Assembly: GCA_903929355.1 (NCBI GenBank)
Contig: CAIYUN010000002.1
Span: forward strand, 1 to 63,971
Reading direction: 5' to 3'
Length of the DNA stretch: 63,971 bases
DNA from: an uncultured Opitutaceae bacterium
GTDB lineage: Bacteria; Verrucomicrobiota; Verrucomicrobiia; Opitutales; Opitutaceae
Shown here: piece after piece, positions 1 to 8,400 of the stretch
Numbering within the stretch: position 1 is the first letter of the stretch
Layout: every line of letters starts with the position of its first letter
Position numbers and translations under genes: made by a program
Notes under the pieces: generated by a model
Database searches by the model: none
What the model saw: only the letters and a program-made list of their open reading frames with translations
Told to the model about the DNA's origin: nothing

Positions 1-106
1 GGCAACTGGCAGCCAGCATAGGTTTTGAATAGAAAACGTCACCAGTGGGACATACAAATGGTGACGGTCTATATTTAGAAATGGTGACGTTCAATGGCCG
101 ACCGTG

Positions 107-128
107 AGGTCGTCCGTCGGTCGCTTAC
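107..128. repeat. IS66-type end sequence, first copy
   Basis: These 22 bases match 1624-1645 with one mismatch and in the same orientation. Read on the minus strand the outer edge begins GTAAGCGACCGACGG, which resembles the GTAAGCG-type ends of IS66-family elements. The second copy sits about 60 bp upstream of tnpA, where an IS66 end belongs. This copy therefore probably marks the end of another related element whose body lies to the left of the window. The 80 bases inside it do not resemble the tnpA leader at 1587-1623, so it is not a simple duplicate of the element at 0.6-1.6 kb. Confidence 0.6.
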
Positions 129-450
129 GACCTTTCCGCTTGCGTGTAACCTGACTGCGCGCACCGGCCATCACCGCGAGAAGATTCTCCTAGCCCGCAG
201 CTATGTGCGGATCACGAGCGGTCATCACTCGGCGGCGGCCAAGGTCTGGCGTAACGTGGCGCTGGTGCATCATTTCAAATGGAGCCGAGGCGTGAACACG
301 CGGGTCGCCGCAAATTACCGCACTGCGCAGGTGAAAGGCATCGGCTGGATGCTCCGCGCCCTACCGCCGGTGCTGGAGGTGATCGCAAACGGGGTTAACC
401 TCAGCGATCCGCGCCTGCGCGTGGCACCTGCGCCGAAGCTCGGAATCTGA
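129..450 (+). pseudogene. C-terminal fragment, probable family 2 glycosyltransferase
   Basis: An open frame runs into this stretch directly from the IS66-type end at 107-128, so the natural N-terminus is missing. The remaining residues carry a VWRNVALVHHFKWSRGVN motif and an NGVNLSDPRL motif before the stop. Patterns like HHFKW...R followed by an NG-[IV]NL-DPR tail are familiar from the C-termini of bacterial family 2 glycosyltransferases, and that is the basis of the name. A gap-free match over about 85 residues exists at 23366-23626 in this window. The in-frame ATG at 94 lies in the IS end and is unlikely to be a real start. The family call is moderate; the truncation is clear. Confidence 0.45.
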
Positions 451-543
451 GAGGTACCATGGGTCGGACGGGGTCAGGAACGTTGTGACATTTTCCCCTG
501 CTGAGAGCCACGGACAGTTATTCGCGATATCGAACAAGGAAAA

Positions 544-560
544 GGCCCGGAAGCCGGGCC
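544..560. repeat. Perfect 7-bp hairpin beside IS66 remnant
   Basis: The bases GGCCCGG and CCGGGCC pair across a three-base AAG loop. The hairpin lies in the unassigned 190 bp between the glycosyltransferase fragment and the broken end of tnpC. There is no T-run on either side, so it is not a clear terminator. No gene is seen between 451 and 642. Confidence 0.5.
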
Positions 561-642
561 GGTGCGTTGCGGCCTGCGGCCGCATCCGCGCCGGCTCCGG
601 CCCTCGGGCCAAGACATCAGGGATTTCATGGAGTTGAGGGTA

Positions 643-843
643 GCTGACCGCCGTCGGTGGGACCGGCGGGGCGGCGATCTTCGCCAGTTCGCCCAGTTCG
701 AGCGCCAGTTGCGCCTGGTCGAGCCGCTCGCCCTGGCCGCCGCCGAAGAGTTTTTTCTTCAGCCATTTGTTCTCCGCCCGCAACACCGCGTTCTCCTGGT
801 CAAGGCGTTCGATGCGGGCGAGAAGCTGGGCGAGGTCTGTCAT
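643..843 (-). pseudogene. tnpC: IS66 transposase TnpC, N-terminal stub
   Basis: The first 66 or so residues form the leucine-zipper-like start of an IS66 TnpC, with LARIERLDQENAVLRAEN followed by KKKLFGGGQGERLD, which matches the usual LKKKLFGRRSEKLD-type motif. After a proline-rich PPVPPTA segment the frame runs on for another 94 codons of unrelated sequence to a stop at 361. The normal protein is about 500 residues with a DDE nuclease domain; none of that is present. Start at 843 is chosen because it begins the zipper. It is one gene of the tnpABC set and has certainly lost function. Confidence 0.75.
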
Positions 844-876
844 TCATCCTGTTGATAGCAAGGTCTATGCCAATCT

Positions 877-1227
877 CTAGACCAATCGCTCATACCACGC
901 CTTTTTCTCGGCTTTTTTTAGGTCGATCCCCGCCAGCAGCATCGTCAGCGCCTCCGGCGTCAACGAAAGTTTCCCGCCCGTGCCGCCCGTCGGCCAGGTG
1001 AAGCGCCCCTTCTCCAGCCGCTTGGCCAGCACCCACACCCCGGTGCCGTCCCAGTATAACAGCTTGAGCCGGTTGCGCTCACCGTTGGTGAACGCGAACA
1101 CCGCGCCCTGTAGAGGATCTTCCTTCAGCCGCTCCGTCGCCAGCGCCCACAGCCCGTTGAACTGCTTGCGCATGTCCACGGCCTCCACCGCCAGGTAGAT
1201 TTTGAAGCCGGAGGGAAACGCCAGCAT
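877..1227 (-). CDS. tnpB: IS66 family accessory protein TnpB
   Basis: This 116-residue protein is a full-length IS66 Orf2/TnpB. It begins MLAFPSGFKIYLAVEAVDMRK, then shows the hallmark GVFAFTN-type segment (here GAVFAFTNGERNRLKLLYWDGTGVW) and the LEKGRF-W-P core. TnpB is needed for IS66 transposition in its characterised relatives, but its biochemical role is unclear. The start overlaps the tnpA stop as TGATG, so a longer upstream frame opening at 1338 is rejected. The 33 bp gap to the tnpC start is typical of the family. With tnpC broken the gene has no obvious remaining job. Confidence 0.9.
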   Translation of the reverse strand: MLAFPSGFKIYLAVEAVDMRKQFNGLWALATERLKEDPLQGAVFAFTNGERNRLKLLYWDGTGVWVLAKRLEKGRFTWPTGGTGGKLSLTPEALTMLLAGIDLKKAEKKAWYERLV

Positions 1228-1586
1228 CAGCCGGTCCTCCCCAGCGCCTGCACCAGCGCTGCCACGGCGGCGGGGTCGCCCCCGCGTACGACCAGGCCGC
1301 CCGGCAGCTGCACCTCCAGCGTGCTCGCCTGTGGCCACCCCGGCACCGGCACCCGCGCCTCAATGAACGCCGTCCCCGTCGGCCTGGTCCGCCCGCGCTC
1401 CCGGTTCAGCCGCGCCACGAACGTGTGGTAATTGACGCCTTCCCGCCGCGCAAACTGCGTCTGGGTCAGCCCGCTCGTGGCATACCCCGCGAGCAGCTCC
1501 CGCCAGCGCTCAGCGTCAACGATCCGACGCCCACGCGTGTCCCGCTTCGCTTCTTCCCGCAAAACTTCCGGTGTGATGATTGCCAT
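1227..1586 (-). CDS. tnpA: IS66 family accessory protein TnpA
   Basis: A 119-residue IS66 Orf1/TnpA. It carries the helix-turn-helix-like segment ERWRELLAGYATSGLTQTQF followed by ARREGVNYHTFVARLNR, in which the protein is expected to bind the element's ends, and a C-terminal domain ending LVQALG. The gene opens 59 bp inside the IS end at 1624-1645, as expected for the leading gene of the operon. It is translationally coupled to tnpB through a TGATG overlap. It appears intact. Confidence 0.88.
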   Translation of the reverse strand: MAIITPEVLREEAKRDTRGRRIVDAERWRELLAGYATSGLTQTQFARREGVNYHTFVARLNRERGRTRPTGTAFIEARVPVPGWPQASTLEVQLPGGLVVRGGDPAAVAALVQALGRTG

Positions 1587-1696
1587 CCCCGCAGCTTACA
1601 CGGCCGCGCCCGCGCCGGATAGTAGGTCGGCCGTCGGTCGCTTACAGTTGAGGTGGTTGCGCGCCATGGCCGAGCCATGAAGTCCGCGCCATGGCA

Positions 1697-1745
1697 GGTC
1701 AGCCCGACACTCCACCATTTTGATGGTTCCGCTTACGGGCTGACC
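1697..1745. repeat. Nested inverted repeats in non-coding region
   Basis: GGTCAGCCC at 1697-1705 is perfectly inverted at 1737-1745, and inside the loop ACCAT-TTTG-ATGGT forms a second, smaller hairpin. The palindrome GCGCCATGGC occurs twice just upstream. The 450-bp stretch 1646-2097 has no convincing gene. In an element with an HUH initiator such structures are candidates for an origin, but a decayed IS end could look the same. Confidence 0.5.
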
Positions 1746-2040
1746 AACCATGGCGCCCAAGCCCTGGCGGGCCTTCGCCTCGTGCCTTCCATTCCACCGC
1801 CGTCCTTGGGGTGAGGGTAGGGGTGAAGTGTGGGGTGGCGGCTCCATTCCAAGCACGAAGCGCCCGGCGCGATGCGCCGTCTTGCGCCGCCAAGCCCGGC
1901 GCGCTTTACCTCATGCGGCTTCGCCTCGGGTTTGGTCTCCCTGTTCGTCCGTCTGGCTCCCGGTCTGAACCGTGGCACCGGTCTGGCGGCTTTGGATTTG
2001 GTGTCAGTTACCACGAGGCTTAACAAGGAAAGGGCGCGGT

Positions 2041-2075
2041 CGGCTGGCCGGCGGCTTACGCCGCCGGACCAGCCG
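2041..2075. repeat. Strong 15-bp hairpin after the Rep operon
   Basis: The arms 2041-2055 and 2060-2075 pair over 15 bases with a single bulged A and a four-base TTAC loop. The structure lies 22 bp beyond the stop of the last gene of the Rep operon. It lacks a T-run on the minus strand, so it is a poor intrinsic terminator. A cruciform origin, packaging or conversion signal of the Rep element is an alternative reading. Confidence 0.6.
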
Positions 2076-2097
2076 AGTCGCGCCTGTACCTTGTCCA

Positions 2098-2397
2098 TCA
2101 CAGGATGTCGCCCCGGACCGTGATCCGTCCCTTGTCGGTCGTCGCGTAGTCGACTCGGATGACCACCGCGTCGAATGCGCGGGGGGCCTTGAATGGCTCG
2201 GCCCCGTGCTTGTGCTTGAAGCTGTAGACCTGTTCGCCGTTTGAGACCTCCAGCGTCGTTTGCGTGTACTTTTCCTTTTCCCATTCCTTTTCCTCCGTGC
2301 GCACGGCAATGACCGTGCCCTTGAGGTGCAGACCGCCACTAAGCGATGGCTGCGGATTGGGGGATGGCGGCAAGGCCGCGGGTTTTTCTGTGTTCAT
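2098..2397 (-). CDS. Small probable OB-fold ssDNA-binding protein
   Basis: A 99-residue protein with a proline-rich start and then a compact beta-rich pattern: GGLHLKGTVIAVRTEEKEW, YTQTTLEVSNGEQVYSFKHK, AFDAVVIRVDYATTDKGRIT. Alternating strands with basic and aromatic positions suggest an OB fold like the single-strand-binding proteins that sit beside Rep genes in filamentous phages and rolling-circle plasmids. This is a fold-level guess; no family signature is certain. The start lies 59 bp inside the end of rep in another frame, which supports co-translation. A start further in would leave the core unchanged. Confidence 0.45.
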   Translation of the reverse strand: MNTEKPAALPPSPNPQPSLSGGLHLKGTVIAVRTEEKEWEKEKYTQTTLEVSNGEQVYSFKHKHGAEPFKAPRAFDAVVIRVDYATTDKGRITVRGDIL

Positions 2398-3271
2398 ACT
2401 GTAGTTCCTGTATTTGTAGCTGGCTTATGGTTACAACACCCGGTGCCGCCAGCGGTTGGCGCCAGATGAGGGCTTCACGCACGCTCTTAAGAAAGAGCGC
2501 GTTGAAAGTGGTGGGGAGCTTCACGACTGAGACCCGGCGCTGGCCGTTTTTACCGCCTTCGAAGAGCAGGGCTTTGCGTTCATCCCAGGCATGGCGCACC
2601 CGCAGGGACAGCGGCACCAGGCACGTGGCCGGTTCGATCTTTTGCCTAGGCCTCGCGCGCCGGTTCGTGAAAAATCCGTTGCTGGTTTGAAACGCCCGGA
2701 TTCGGCCCTTGTGCTCCCAGACCCACGCCGGAAGATCCTCGGGACCCTTGGCCACGTATTTTAAGACGTAGTCGATTTCCTTCTGTTTCACCCGGCGCAC
2801 ATTGGACCGTCCCAGCCCCCACCAGACTTCCAGCTCGGCGAGCATCTCCGGCGGGATGGGCTCCCGGTATTCCACCAGCAGGTGCCAATGAGCGTAGCCG
2901 TCCTCATGGAACTCCAATTTCCAGCACCACTTGAAGGCGTGACCGAGGGCCTTGCGCAGCCGGGCGAGGAAGCGGCGAAGGCGGCTTTTTCCCAGCTCGT
3001 AGGCGGCGTGGGGTGTGAGGCGGCGGGTGGCCATCGTCAGGGTAATGAACCGCCAGTTCGTCAGATCGGGCATCCCGGCCTGTCTGAGCCGCCGAGCCTT
3101 GAGCCGGGCACCCGCCACCGTGAACCACGACTCCGAGTAATAGGCCTGCAGCTCCGCCGTGGGCCTGCAACCCAGATGCGCCCCGCGGGCCAGCAGCGCT
3201 GTGGTACCGCGCCCGCCCAGGGCTGGCCCGTTCGGCCATTGGCCATGTGCCATTGCCGGCGTCGGGCTCAT
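2339..3271 (-). CDS. HUH endonuclease replication initiator (Rep)
   Basis: This 310-residue protein has the three motifs of an HUH rolling-circle initiator in order. Motif I is FITLT at residues 75-79. Motif II is HWH at 128-130, in AHWHLLVEY, the metal-binding His-hydrophobe-His. Motif III is DYVLKYVAK at 167-175, whose tyrosine (168 or 172) would nick DNA and stay covalently attached. Such proteins start replication of ssDNA phages and small plasmids. The start codon overlaps the stop of the upstream HTH gene as ATGA. The arginine-rich C-terminal half has no recognised domain. Plasmid Rep, phage gpII-type and transposase-type HUH proteins cannot be told apart from this sequence alone. Confidence 0.75.
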   Translation of the reverse strand: MSPTPAMAHGQWPNGPALGGRGTTALLARGAHLGCRPTAELQAYYSESWFTVAGARLKARRLRQAGMPDLTNWRFITLTMATRRLTPHAAYELGKSRLRRFLARLRKALGHAFKWCWKLEFHEDGYAHWHLLVEYREPIPPEMLAELEVWWGLGRSNVRRVKQKEIDYVLKYVAKGPEDLPAWVWEHKGRIRAFQTSNGFFTNRRARPRQKIEPATCLVPLSLRVRHAWDERKALLFEGGKNGQRRVSVVKLPTTFNALFLKSVREALIWRQPLAAPGVVTISQLQIQELQYEHRKTRGLAAIPQSAAIA

Positions 3272-3480
3272 GGCTCAATGATGGCCGTCGTATCGCGCAG
3301 GAAGCGCTCGATCTCCTGTACGGAGTAGAGCGGGCGCCGGGTGGCGCGGGACGGGCGCAGCAATTTGCGCGCAGCGAGACGGTCAATGGTCGGGGCACTC
3401 AAGCCGAGGGCTTTCGCCGCTTCCTCGCGGGTGAGTGCGAGCTTGGGCGGGAGTTGGCGGGTGATTACGGGTGTATCCAT
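3268..3480 (-). CDS. Excisionase-like helix-turn-helix protein
   Basis: A 70-residue MerR/excisionase-type (HTH_17) protein: LALTREEAAKALGLSAPTID is the helix-turn-helix, followed by the RLAARKLLRPSR wing and LYSVQEIERFLRD. Proteins of this type control excision, copy number or the lead operon of small mobile elements. The start at 3480 (MDTPVI) is preferred over 3492. Upstream (3493-3540) the DNA is markedly AT-rich, with TATTAATATTTACGATAC, a likely promoter. Its stop overlaps the rep start by ATGA, so it is the first gene of the Rep operon and probably its regulator. Confidence 0.75.
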   Translation of the reverse strand: MDTPVITRQLPPKLALTREEAAKALGLSAPTIDRLAARKLLRPSRATRRPLYSVQEIERFLRDTTAIIEP

Positions 3481-3543
3481 GAGGCACACCATACACCGTA
3501 TCGTAAATATTAATACCTATTTGACATTGGCCTCGGTTCGGAA

Positions 3544-4296
3544 TTATCCGACTGGTCTTCCCCGCCTGGCCGGGCGCAGGCCGATGCTGCCGCAGATCGA
3601 CTCGAAATTGTCGAACCCGCAGCCATACCCAAACTCCTTTTTGAGCCAATCATGGATTGCTGCCCGGTTTTTCATTTTTACCACCTCCGGCCAGAAAAAC
3701 CAAAGGAACAGGCAGACCTCGAACTTCTGCGCGGTTTGGATGAATGCTCCCTTTTCATCGACGAGCAAAGTCGCGCCCGCGCCGTAGCCCTTGGCGAATC
3801 TGGCGTGCTGGGTGGACGTTTCAATTTTCGGCAGGACATCCACTTTCTTGGGCCTGGTCGCCTGGATGCGAGCTTCCGTCACCGCCTTTGTCTCTCTGCC
3901 AATGGTTTCCCGGTAATGCTTGTTTTCCGGGTGGGCCGTTTCATCCGCTGTAGTTTCCGGTGTGCCGTGCTCAAATAATCGCGCGGTATTGTCCATGAAA
4001 CTCTTGACCAAACCCAGGTCCTCCGGCGTCCATTTCACCCCCGGCTTGTTCAAACGACCGAGGAATGCGAGCGGGCCACCTTCGCCGCAAACCAACCGAA
4101 CTGCCGTCAGCGCCCAGTCTGGAGGCGTGGGGAGAATGCCCATGGATTTCGAACGCCCCAACGCGAATTCGATTTCCGCTGTGAGGGCAGGCAGGCGTTC
4201 GCGCAGTTGTTTTGCCCTGTCCGGTACCTGGACGTCGCAAGACAGGTCAACTCGCTTGGGCGAACCTTTTGAACGACGGTTTGGAGGGATTGGCAT
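3544..4296 (-). CDS. Hypothetical protein of the integrated element
   Basis: A 250-residue protein that I do not recognise. The N-terminus is basic (RRSKGSPKR). The middle part is charged and helical, and the last 80 residues contain a hydrophobic VCLFLWFFWPEVV stretch followed by a charged tail ending RPARRGRPVG. It lies upstream of the HTH-Rep operon on the same strand, between it and the tRNA remnant, where small elements often keep cargo or control genes. No catalytic motif is evident. Confidence 0.5.
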   Translation of the reverse strand: MPIPPNRRSKGSPKRVDLSCDVQVPDRAKQLRERLPALTAEIEFALGRSKSMGILPTPPDWALTAVRLVCGEGGPLAFLGRLNKPGVKWTPEDLGLVKSFMDNTARLFEHGTPETTADETAHPENKHYRETIGRETKAVTEARIQATRPKKVDVLPKIETSTQHARFAKGYGAGATLLVDEKGAFIQTAQKFEVCLFLWFFWPEVVKMKNRAAIHDWLKKEFGYGCGFDNFESICGSIGLRPARRGRPVG

Positions 4297-4467
4297 TTCA
4301 GATTTTACCTTGGAAAAGTTGTCACCCGACTTGTCACCCGATGGCCGAATTTCTGACTTTTAGGGATGACGTAGGATAAAAGCAAATACGCGTTAAGCTG
4401 CTGGTGAGCGGTGAGTTGATGACTGTTGAGCACTCCAGCGAAAATGAGCGAAAATGGCCTGTTCGTT

Positions 4468-4504
<37 letters not shown>

Positions 4505-4622
4505 GGAAATGACGTATTTCAACGTGTTGCACCGATGACCAATCCTGGCCCAGGGGCAAGCATTTTTCGCTGACTTCCCTCCGGCCATCCGGATCCCACT
4601 TGACCCGATGGGGGCCTGTCAT

Positions 4623-4635
4623 ACGGTAATACCGT
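4623..4635. promoter_or_regulatory. Palindrome at start of toxin-antitoxin operon
   Basis: ACGGT-AAT-ACCGT is a perfect 13-base inverted repeat ending one base before the antitoxin ATG at 4637. Antitoxins of this kind usually repress their own operon by binding a short palindrome at the promoter. Its closeness to the ATG leaves no room for a normal ribosome-binding site, so the mRNA may be leaderless or the site may block translation start. Confidence 0.5.
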
Positions 4636-4636
4636 C

Positions 4637-4882
4637 ATGCCCACGCTCACCTTCAAGGTCACCGCCGCCGAGGCCCGGACCATCCGGGCCCGGGCCCGTG
4701 CCGCCAAAGGCACCGTCTCCACCTACCTGCGCGCCGCTGCCCTGCCCGCGCCCGCCAAATGCGACCCCGTCAGGCTGGTGTTCAAAAAACATCCGATTTC
4801 AGGCGCATCCTATATCGCCTCCCCCGTGGGCCCCACAGTGACAGATGAGGAAATCAAGTCCGCCCTTGGTGATTTCCCATGA
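4637..4882 (+). CDS. Ribbon-helix-helix antitoxin (VapB-like)
   Basis: An 81-residue protein. The N-terminal half (TLTFKVTAAEARTIRARARA then GTVSTYLRAAAL) fits a ribbon-helix-helix DNA-binding fold: a beta strand followed by two helices. The C-terminal half is the presumed toxin-neutralising tail. The stop overlaps the toxin start by ATGA at 4879-4882, so the two are translationally coupled as in other type II systems. The pair begins 130 bp outside the cut tRNA, so it belongs to the chromosomal flank or to an older insertion at the same spot. Confidence 0.7.
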   Translation: MPTLTFKVTAAEARTIRARARAAKGTVSTYLRAAALPAPAKCDPVRLVFKKHPISGASYIASPVGPTVTDEEIKSALGDFP

Positions 4883-5256
4883 AATACCTCCTTGACGTGA
4901 ACGCGCTCATTTCCTGGGCGCATCAGGGTTCCCCCCACTCCACGCCGTTTCACCTTTGGAAGAGGAATATCGTGGCCGACGAGCTGGCCACCTGCGCCAT
5001 CACTGAGCTGGGTTTTGTGCGCGTCTCCGTCCTGCGCTTTGGGCATGATCTGCCGGCAGCAGTTCGGGCGCTCGGAGTGCTGAAGTCCGAGATCGGCCAC
5101 TACCTCGACCGCCTGCCCCCGCCGGTTTTCCCGGTCTGGGCGACGACCGTCGCCCACACGACTGACGCCTACCTTTGCCAGCTCGCCGCCGCACATGGCT
5201 GCAAGCTGGCCACCTTTGACCATGGCATCCGCGACCCGGCCGTGCTGCGGCTCTGA
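4879..5256 (+). CDS. PIN-domain toxin (VapC-like ribonuclease)
   Basis: A 125-residue PIN-domain protein. It opens with the classic MKYLLDVNALISWAH, whose Asp6 is the first metal ligand, has an acidic CAITELGFVRVS segment in the middle, and ends with LATFDHGI, the usual last acidic motif. VapC toxins are metal-dependent RNases that cut specific RNAs, often tRNAs, when released from their antitoxin. It is paired with the upstream RHH antitoxin. Length and motif spacing are normal, so it should be active. Confidence 0.8.
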   Translation: MKYLLDVNALISWAHQGSPHSTPFHLWKRNIVADELATCAITELGFVRVSVLRFGHDLPAAVRALGVLKSEIGHYLDRLPPPVFPVWATTVAHTTDAYLCQLAAAHGCKLATFDHGIRDPAVLRL

Positions 5257-5451
5257 AGACTCGGCCCAACCCAGTGAAGGCCTTTCTCTCCATCAATTGG
5301 TCAACGGTGCGGACTTGGGGCAAGACCGCGTCTGTAATCACCCGAACCCCTTGAACTCGATCGCCTCCAGCGTACGATTTGCCCGGCCGCCTCATGCCCC
5401 CAAACGTCAGGCTTGCGTCATCGGGTCTGCGCTTCGCTCGTCGCCCGCAGC

Positions 5452-8400
5452 CTATCGGACTGAAATAAGGGCCAGGCGGAAGCCCACGAGTTCGCTACGG
5501 GCTTCAGGTGCGTTGGAGTCGCGCTCCGCGGAACGATAACCCAACTCGGGGTCCGGCACCATACTGCCGCCCCGCGTGATGCGATAATCACCGGACGTCG
5601 GGCCAGCCGGATCGGTCACGTTCCCGCCGAGATAGCGCCCAGACCAATCCGCGCACCATTCCGAAACGTTCCCCTCCATATCATACAAGCCCCAGGCGCT
5701 CGGTTGCTTTAGACCCACCGGGTGTGTCGTGATACCACTGCTGTTTGCCACAGGCCAAGCCGTCGCATCAAGGTCGCCCGGGTTTTCGCCCGTCGTCCCC
5801 TCCCGGCACGCATCTTCCCACTGCGCCTCGGTCGGCAGGGTGAAGGCGTAGCCGTCCGGCAACCTCCCGACCGCCCGTTCCCGGTCGGTCAGCTGTTTGC
5901 AGAAGGCCATCGCGTCGTCCCAAGAAACCCTTTCCACCGGCAAGGTGCCGCCCTTGAAATGGCTCGGGGCACTTCCCCTCACCGCCCACCACTGCGCCTG
6001 AGTCACCTCTGTGGCACCAAGATAAAAATCCTTGGTCAGCGTCACTCGGGTCTGCGGGGCCTCATCGTTAAACGCCGACGACTTATCAGGTGTGTTGACC
6101 CCATTAACGGGTTTATAGGTAATCGTGATCGGCGACTCCGGATCATCGGCCGGGCTGCCCATTGTGAAAGCACCGGCGGGTATCCTGACAAGGTTGATCC
6201 CAGTTTCAGCCGCGAACTGTGGGACAAATTCCGCGAGCTTGCGCGTGAGAACCGCCTGCTGCGCGGCGGTGAGCGGCGGTGCGGGCGCCGGACGGGTGGC
6301 CGATGACGACACGCTGGCAGTGGCTGGCGCAGGTACCAGTTTGATCCCCGGCGTGCCCGCCGGGTGGGTGATAGTGCGACCACCAGCGTCAGTTGCCGAC
6401 ACGCCCTCCGGTCGCAGTGGGGGGTTGAGCCAACCGGCCAGGGCGTCGTGCATTTCAGACCAAATGTCGTCCGGCTTCGACACCTTGGGCACCGTGGGCA
6501 GCAATTCAAGTGCGACGCCGTAGCCGCCCTGAGGCGCAATCGCCCGGTCGCGGAATTTCGCGGCGTTGCCATAGTCCTTCTGGTCAATGAGCGCCTGCAC
6601 CATCTGCACAGCGGCCCGGTTGATCTCGTCGCGCACGAGGGGGCTGCGGTTGTCTACTTGATGGCCGCCGTTTGGCAGATCGGCGACTGGGACCATGTCC
6701 AGCCGCATTTGTTGGTACACCTGCTTCAGGTTATTCCAAATATCCTGATTGCTGGCGTCCCCCATCAGCGACTGGAGAAATGCGACCGCCGCGTCGCCAA
6801 ACTCGTTGTTGTTCGCCCGCGCGAGACCGAGCAGGATGTAACCCTGCGCATTGAGCGGCGCCAGATGGCAGGCGTATAGGGCCGACTTGGCCGCCTCGTT
6901 GAACTCATGCAGGCCCAGATAGGAGGTGGCCAGCTGGAGGTGCACGCGCGGGTTGCCGACATCGGCGATTTCACCGGGCTGGCGCCCGCGGTCGAGCTGC
7001 GCCTGGCGCGAGGCCCCGTTGACCCAAGTGTCGACCTTCCGGGCGCGGATCATCACGTCCACTCCCTTTTGGTAAAACCGGTTGGACGCGGAGGGCTCGT
7101 TGTGCTGCAAGAGGAAGTCGGCCTTGATGTTGTAATACATGCCCAGGTCACAAAACAGGGTGTTATCCTGCCGTTCGGGCGGGAGGGGGTGCGAATCGAT
7201 GACGGCCAGCCCGACCTCGGCCTGGGCGATGGCGGCGTCGATGCCGGCCTCGGTGTGGGTGCTGTTCCAATAGCCGTTGGCCAGGCCCTTGTGGGTCTTG
7301 AAGCTGTTGGGCGCGGCGGCGATCGCGCTTTGCCAGAGGGAAAACTCCGTGCTCCAGTCAACATTCCGGGCGTAGGTGCGGACCCCGAGCAATAGCAGCA
7401 CGGCAATAGGAAGCGGCAGCCACGCCCAGGGACGCCAGGAGGCGGGCAGGGCGAGGACCGCGACGAGTTTGTCGCCCAGCGAACGCAGCGCGAGCGCCGC
7501 GACGAGGCAGAAGCCGATGGACGGCAGGTAGAGGAACCGCTCCGCCATGATGCTGCCGATCGGCCTGACCAGGTTGGCCATGGGCAGCATCATGCCAAAA
7601 AAGAAAAACACGCCGAAGGAAAACAAGGGCTGCCGGCGCCGCCGGGTCCAGGCGAAGCCGAGCAACACCACCACCACCGCCAGACCGAGCCAGCATTGCG
7701 CGTCCTCCCAGAAGGGCGCGCCCTCCCCATACAGCGGGATCTGGTTGTAGGAGTAGTCGCACGACAGTTGGTTGGGATAAACCAGGAGCATGAGGTAGCG
7801 GCCCAGCACCTTGAACGCCGTCATCTCGCCGGAAAACCAGGACGCGCGGGCGATCGGGTTGTCGATGAACAGCTCGCCATAGATCGGCGACGCCACGAAC
7901 AGGATCTTGCGGACGACGAAAAAGAACACCATGGGAGGCAGGAGCACGATCCAGCCCTTGAGGGCAAATTCGCGGAACGCCGTCCGGAGCCGTTCCTTCA
8001 AGGGGCCTGTCAGGGTTGGCCAACGAAAGATAAAATCGTACAAGGGCAGGAGACCGGCGAGCATGATCCCACTCTCCTTGGAAAACAGGCCGCACATCGC
8101 GGCGAGCATCAGCGCGACCAACCATAACGGCCGTGTCCAACCCGCGACGGTGGCGCGCAGGTAACACCAGAATCCCACCAGGATCCAAAAGGTGCAGAGC
8201 TCGTCGGCGCGGCCCACGACGTTGGTGATCGACTCGACCTCGACCGGATGCAGCGTGAAAATGGCCGCGGCCAGCAACGCCAGCCACGGCTGGCCGGTCA
8301 ACCGTCGCGTGACCACCAGCACCAGTGCGGCGTTGGCCGCGTGCAGCAGGAAATTCACCACATGGTAGCCCGTCGGGCTGGAGCCATTGCCGAGCAGCGA

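Larger units (their letters stand above)
643..1645 (-). mobile_element. IS66-family insertion sequence remnant
   Basis: The remnant holds the tnpA-tnpB-tnpC gene order of IS66 elements on the minus strand, with one terminal sequence (1624-1645) next to tnpA. TnpA and TnpB look intact, but TnpC stops matching its family after about 66 residues, so the DDE catalytic domain and the far end of the element are lost. It should be unable to move on its own. Its right edge abuts the small integrated element at 1.65-4.47 kb. It may have been involved in trimming that element and the neighbouring glycosyltransferase gene, which is inference. Confidence 0.8.
1650..4467 (-). mobile_element. Small integrated HUH-Rep element at tRNA-Met
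   Basis: The segment from the IS66 end to the broken tRNA at 4468-4504 is interpreted as one integrated element, read right to left: a hypothetical protein (4296-3544), a HTH protein, an HUH replication initiator and a small probable OB-fold protein. Overlapping starts join the last three. Inverted repeats at 1697-1745 and 2041-2075 follow the last gene. This set resembles the replication module of a rolling-circle plasmid or filamentous (inovirus-like) phage. No integrase, coat or secretin gene is visible; the left part may have been removed by the IS66 remnant or lie outside the window. The right edge is sharp, the left edge is a guess. Confidence 0.5.

Noticed and set aside
94-128. ATG at 94 as a true start for the glycosyltransferase-like frame
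   Set aside because: The first dozen codons are an IS66-type end sequence, so the frame is fused to the fragment by chance.
5452-6200. Active formylglycine-generating enzyme at the kinase C-terminus
   Set aside because: The domain fold is present but the region after RGGS lacks the cysteine pair of active enzymes, and no sulfatase gene is nearby.
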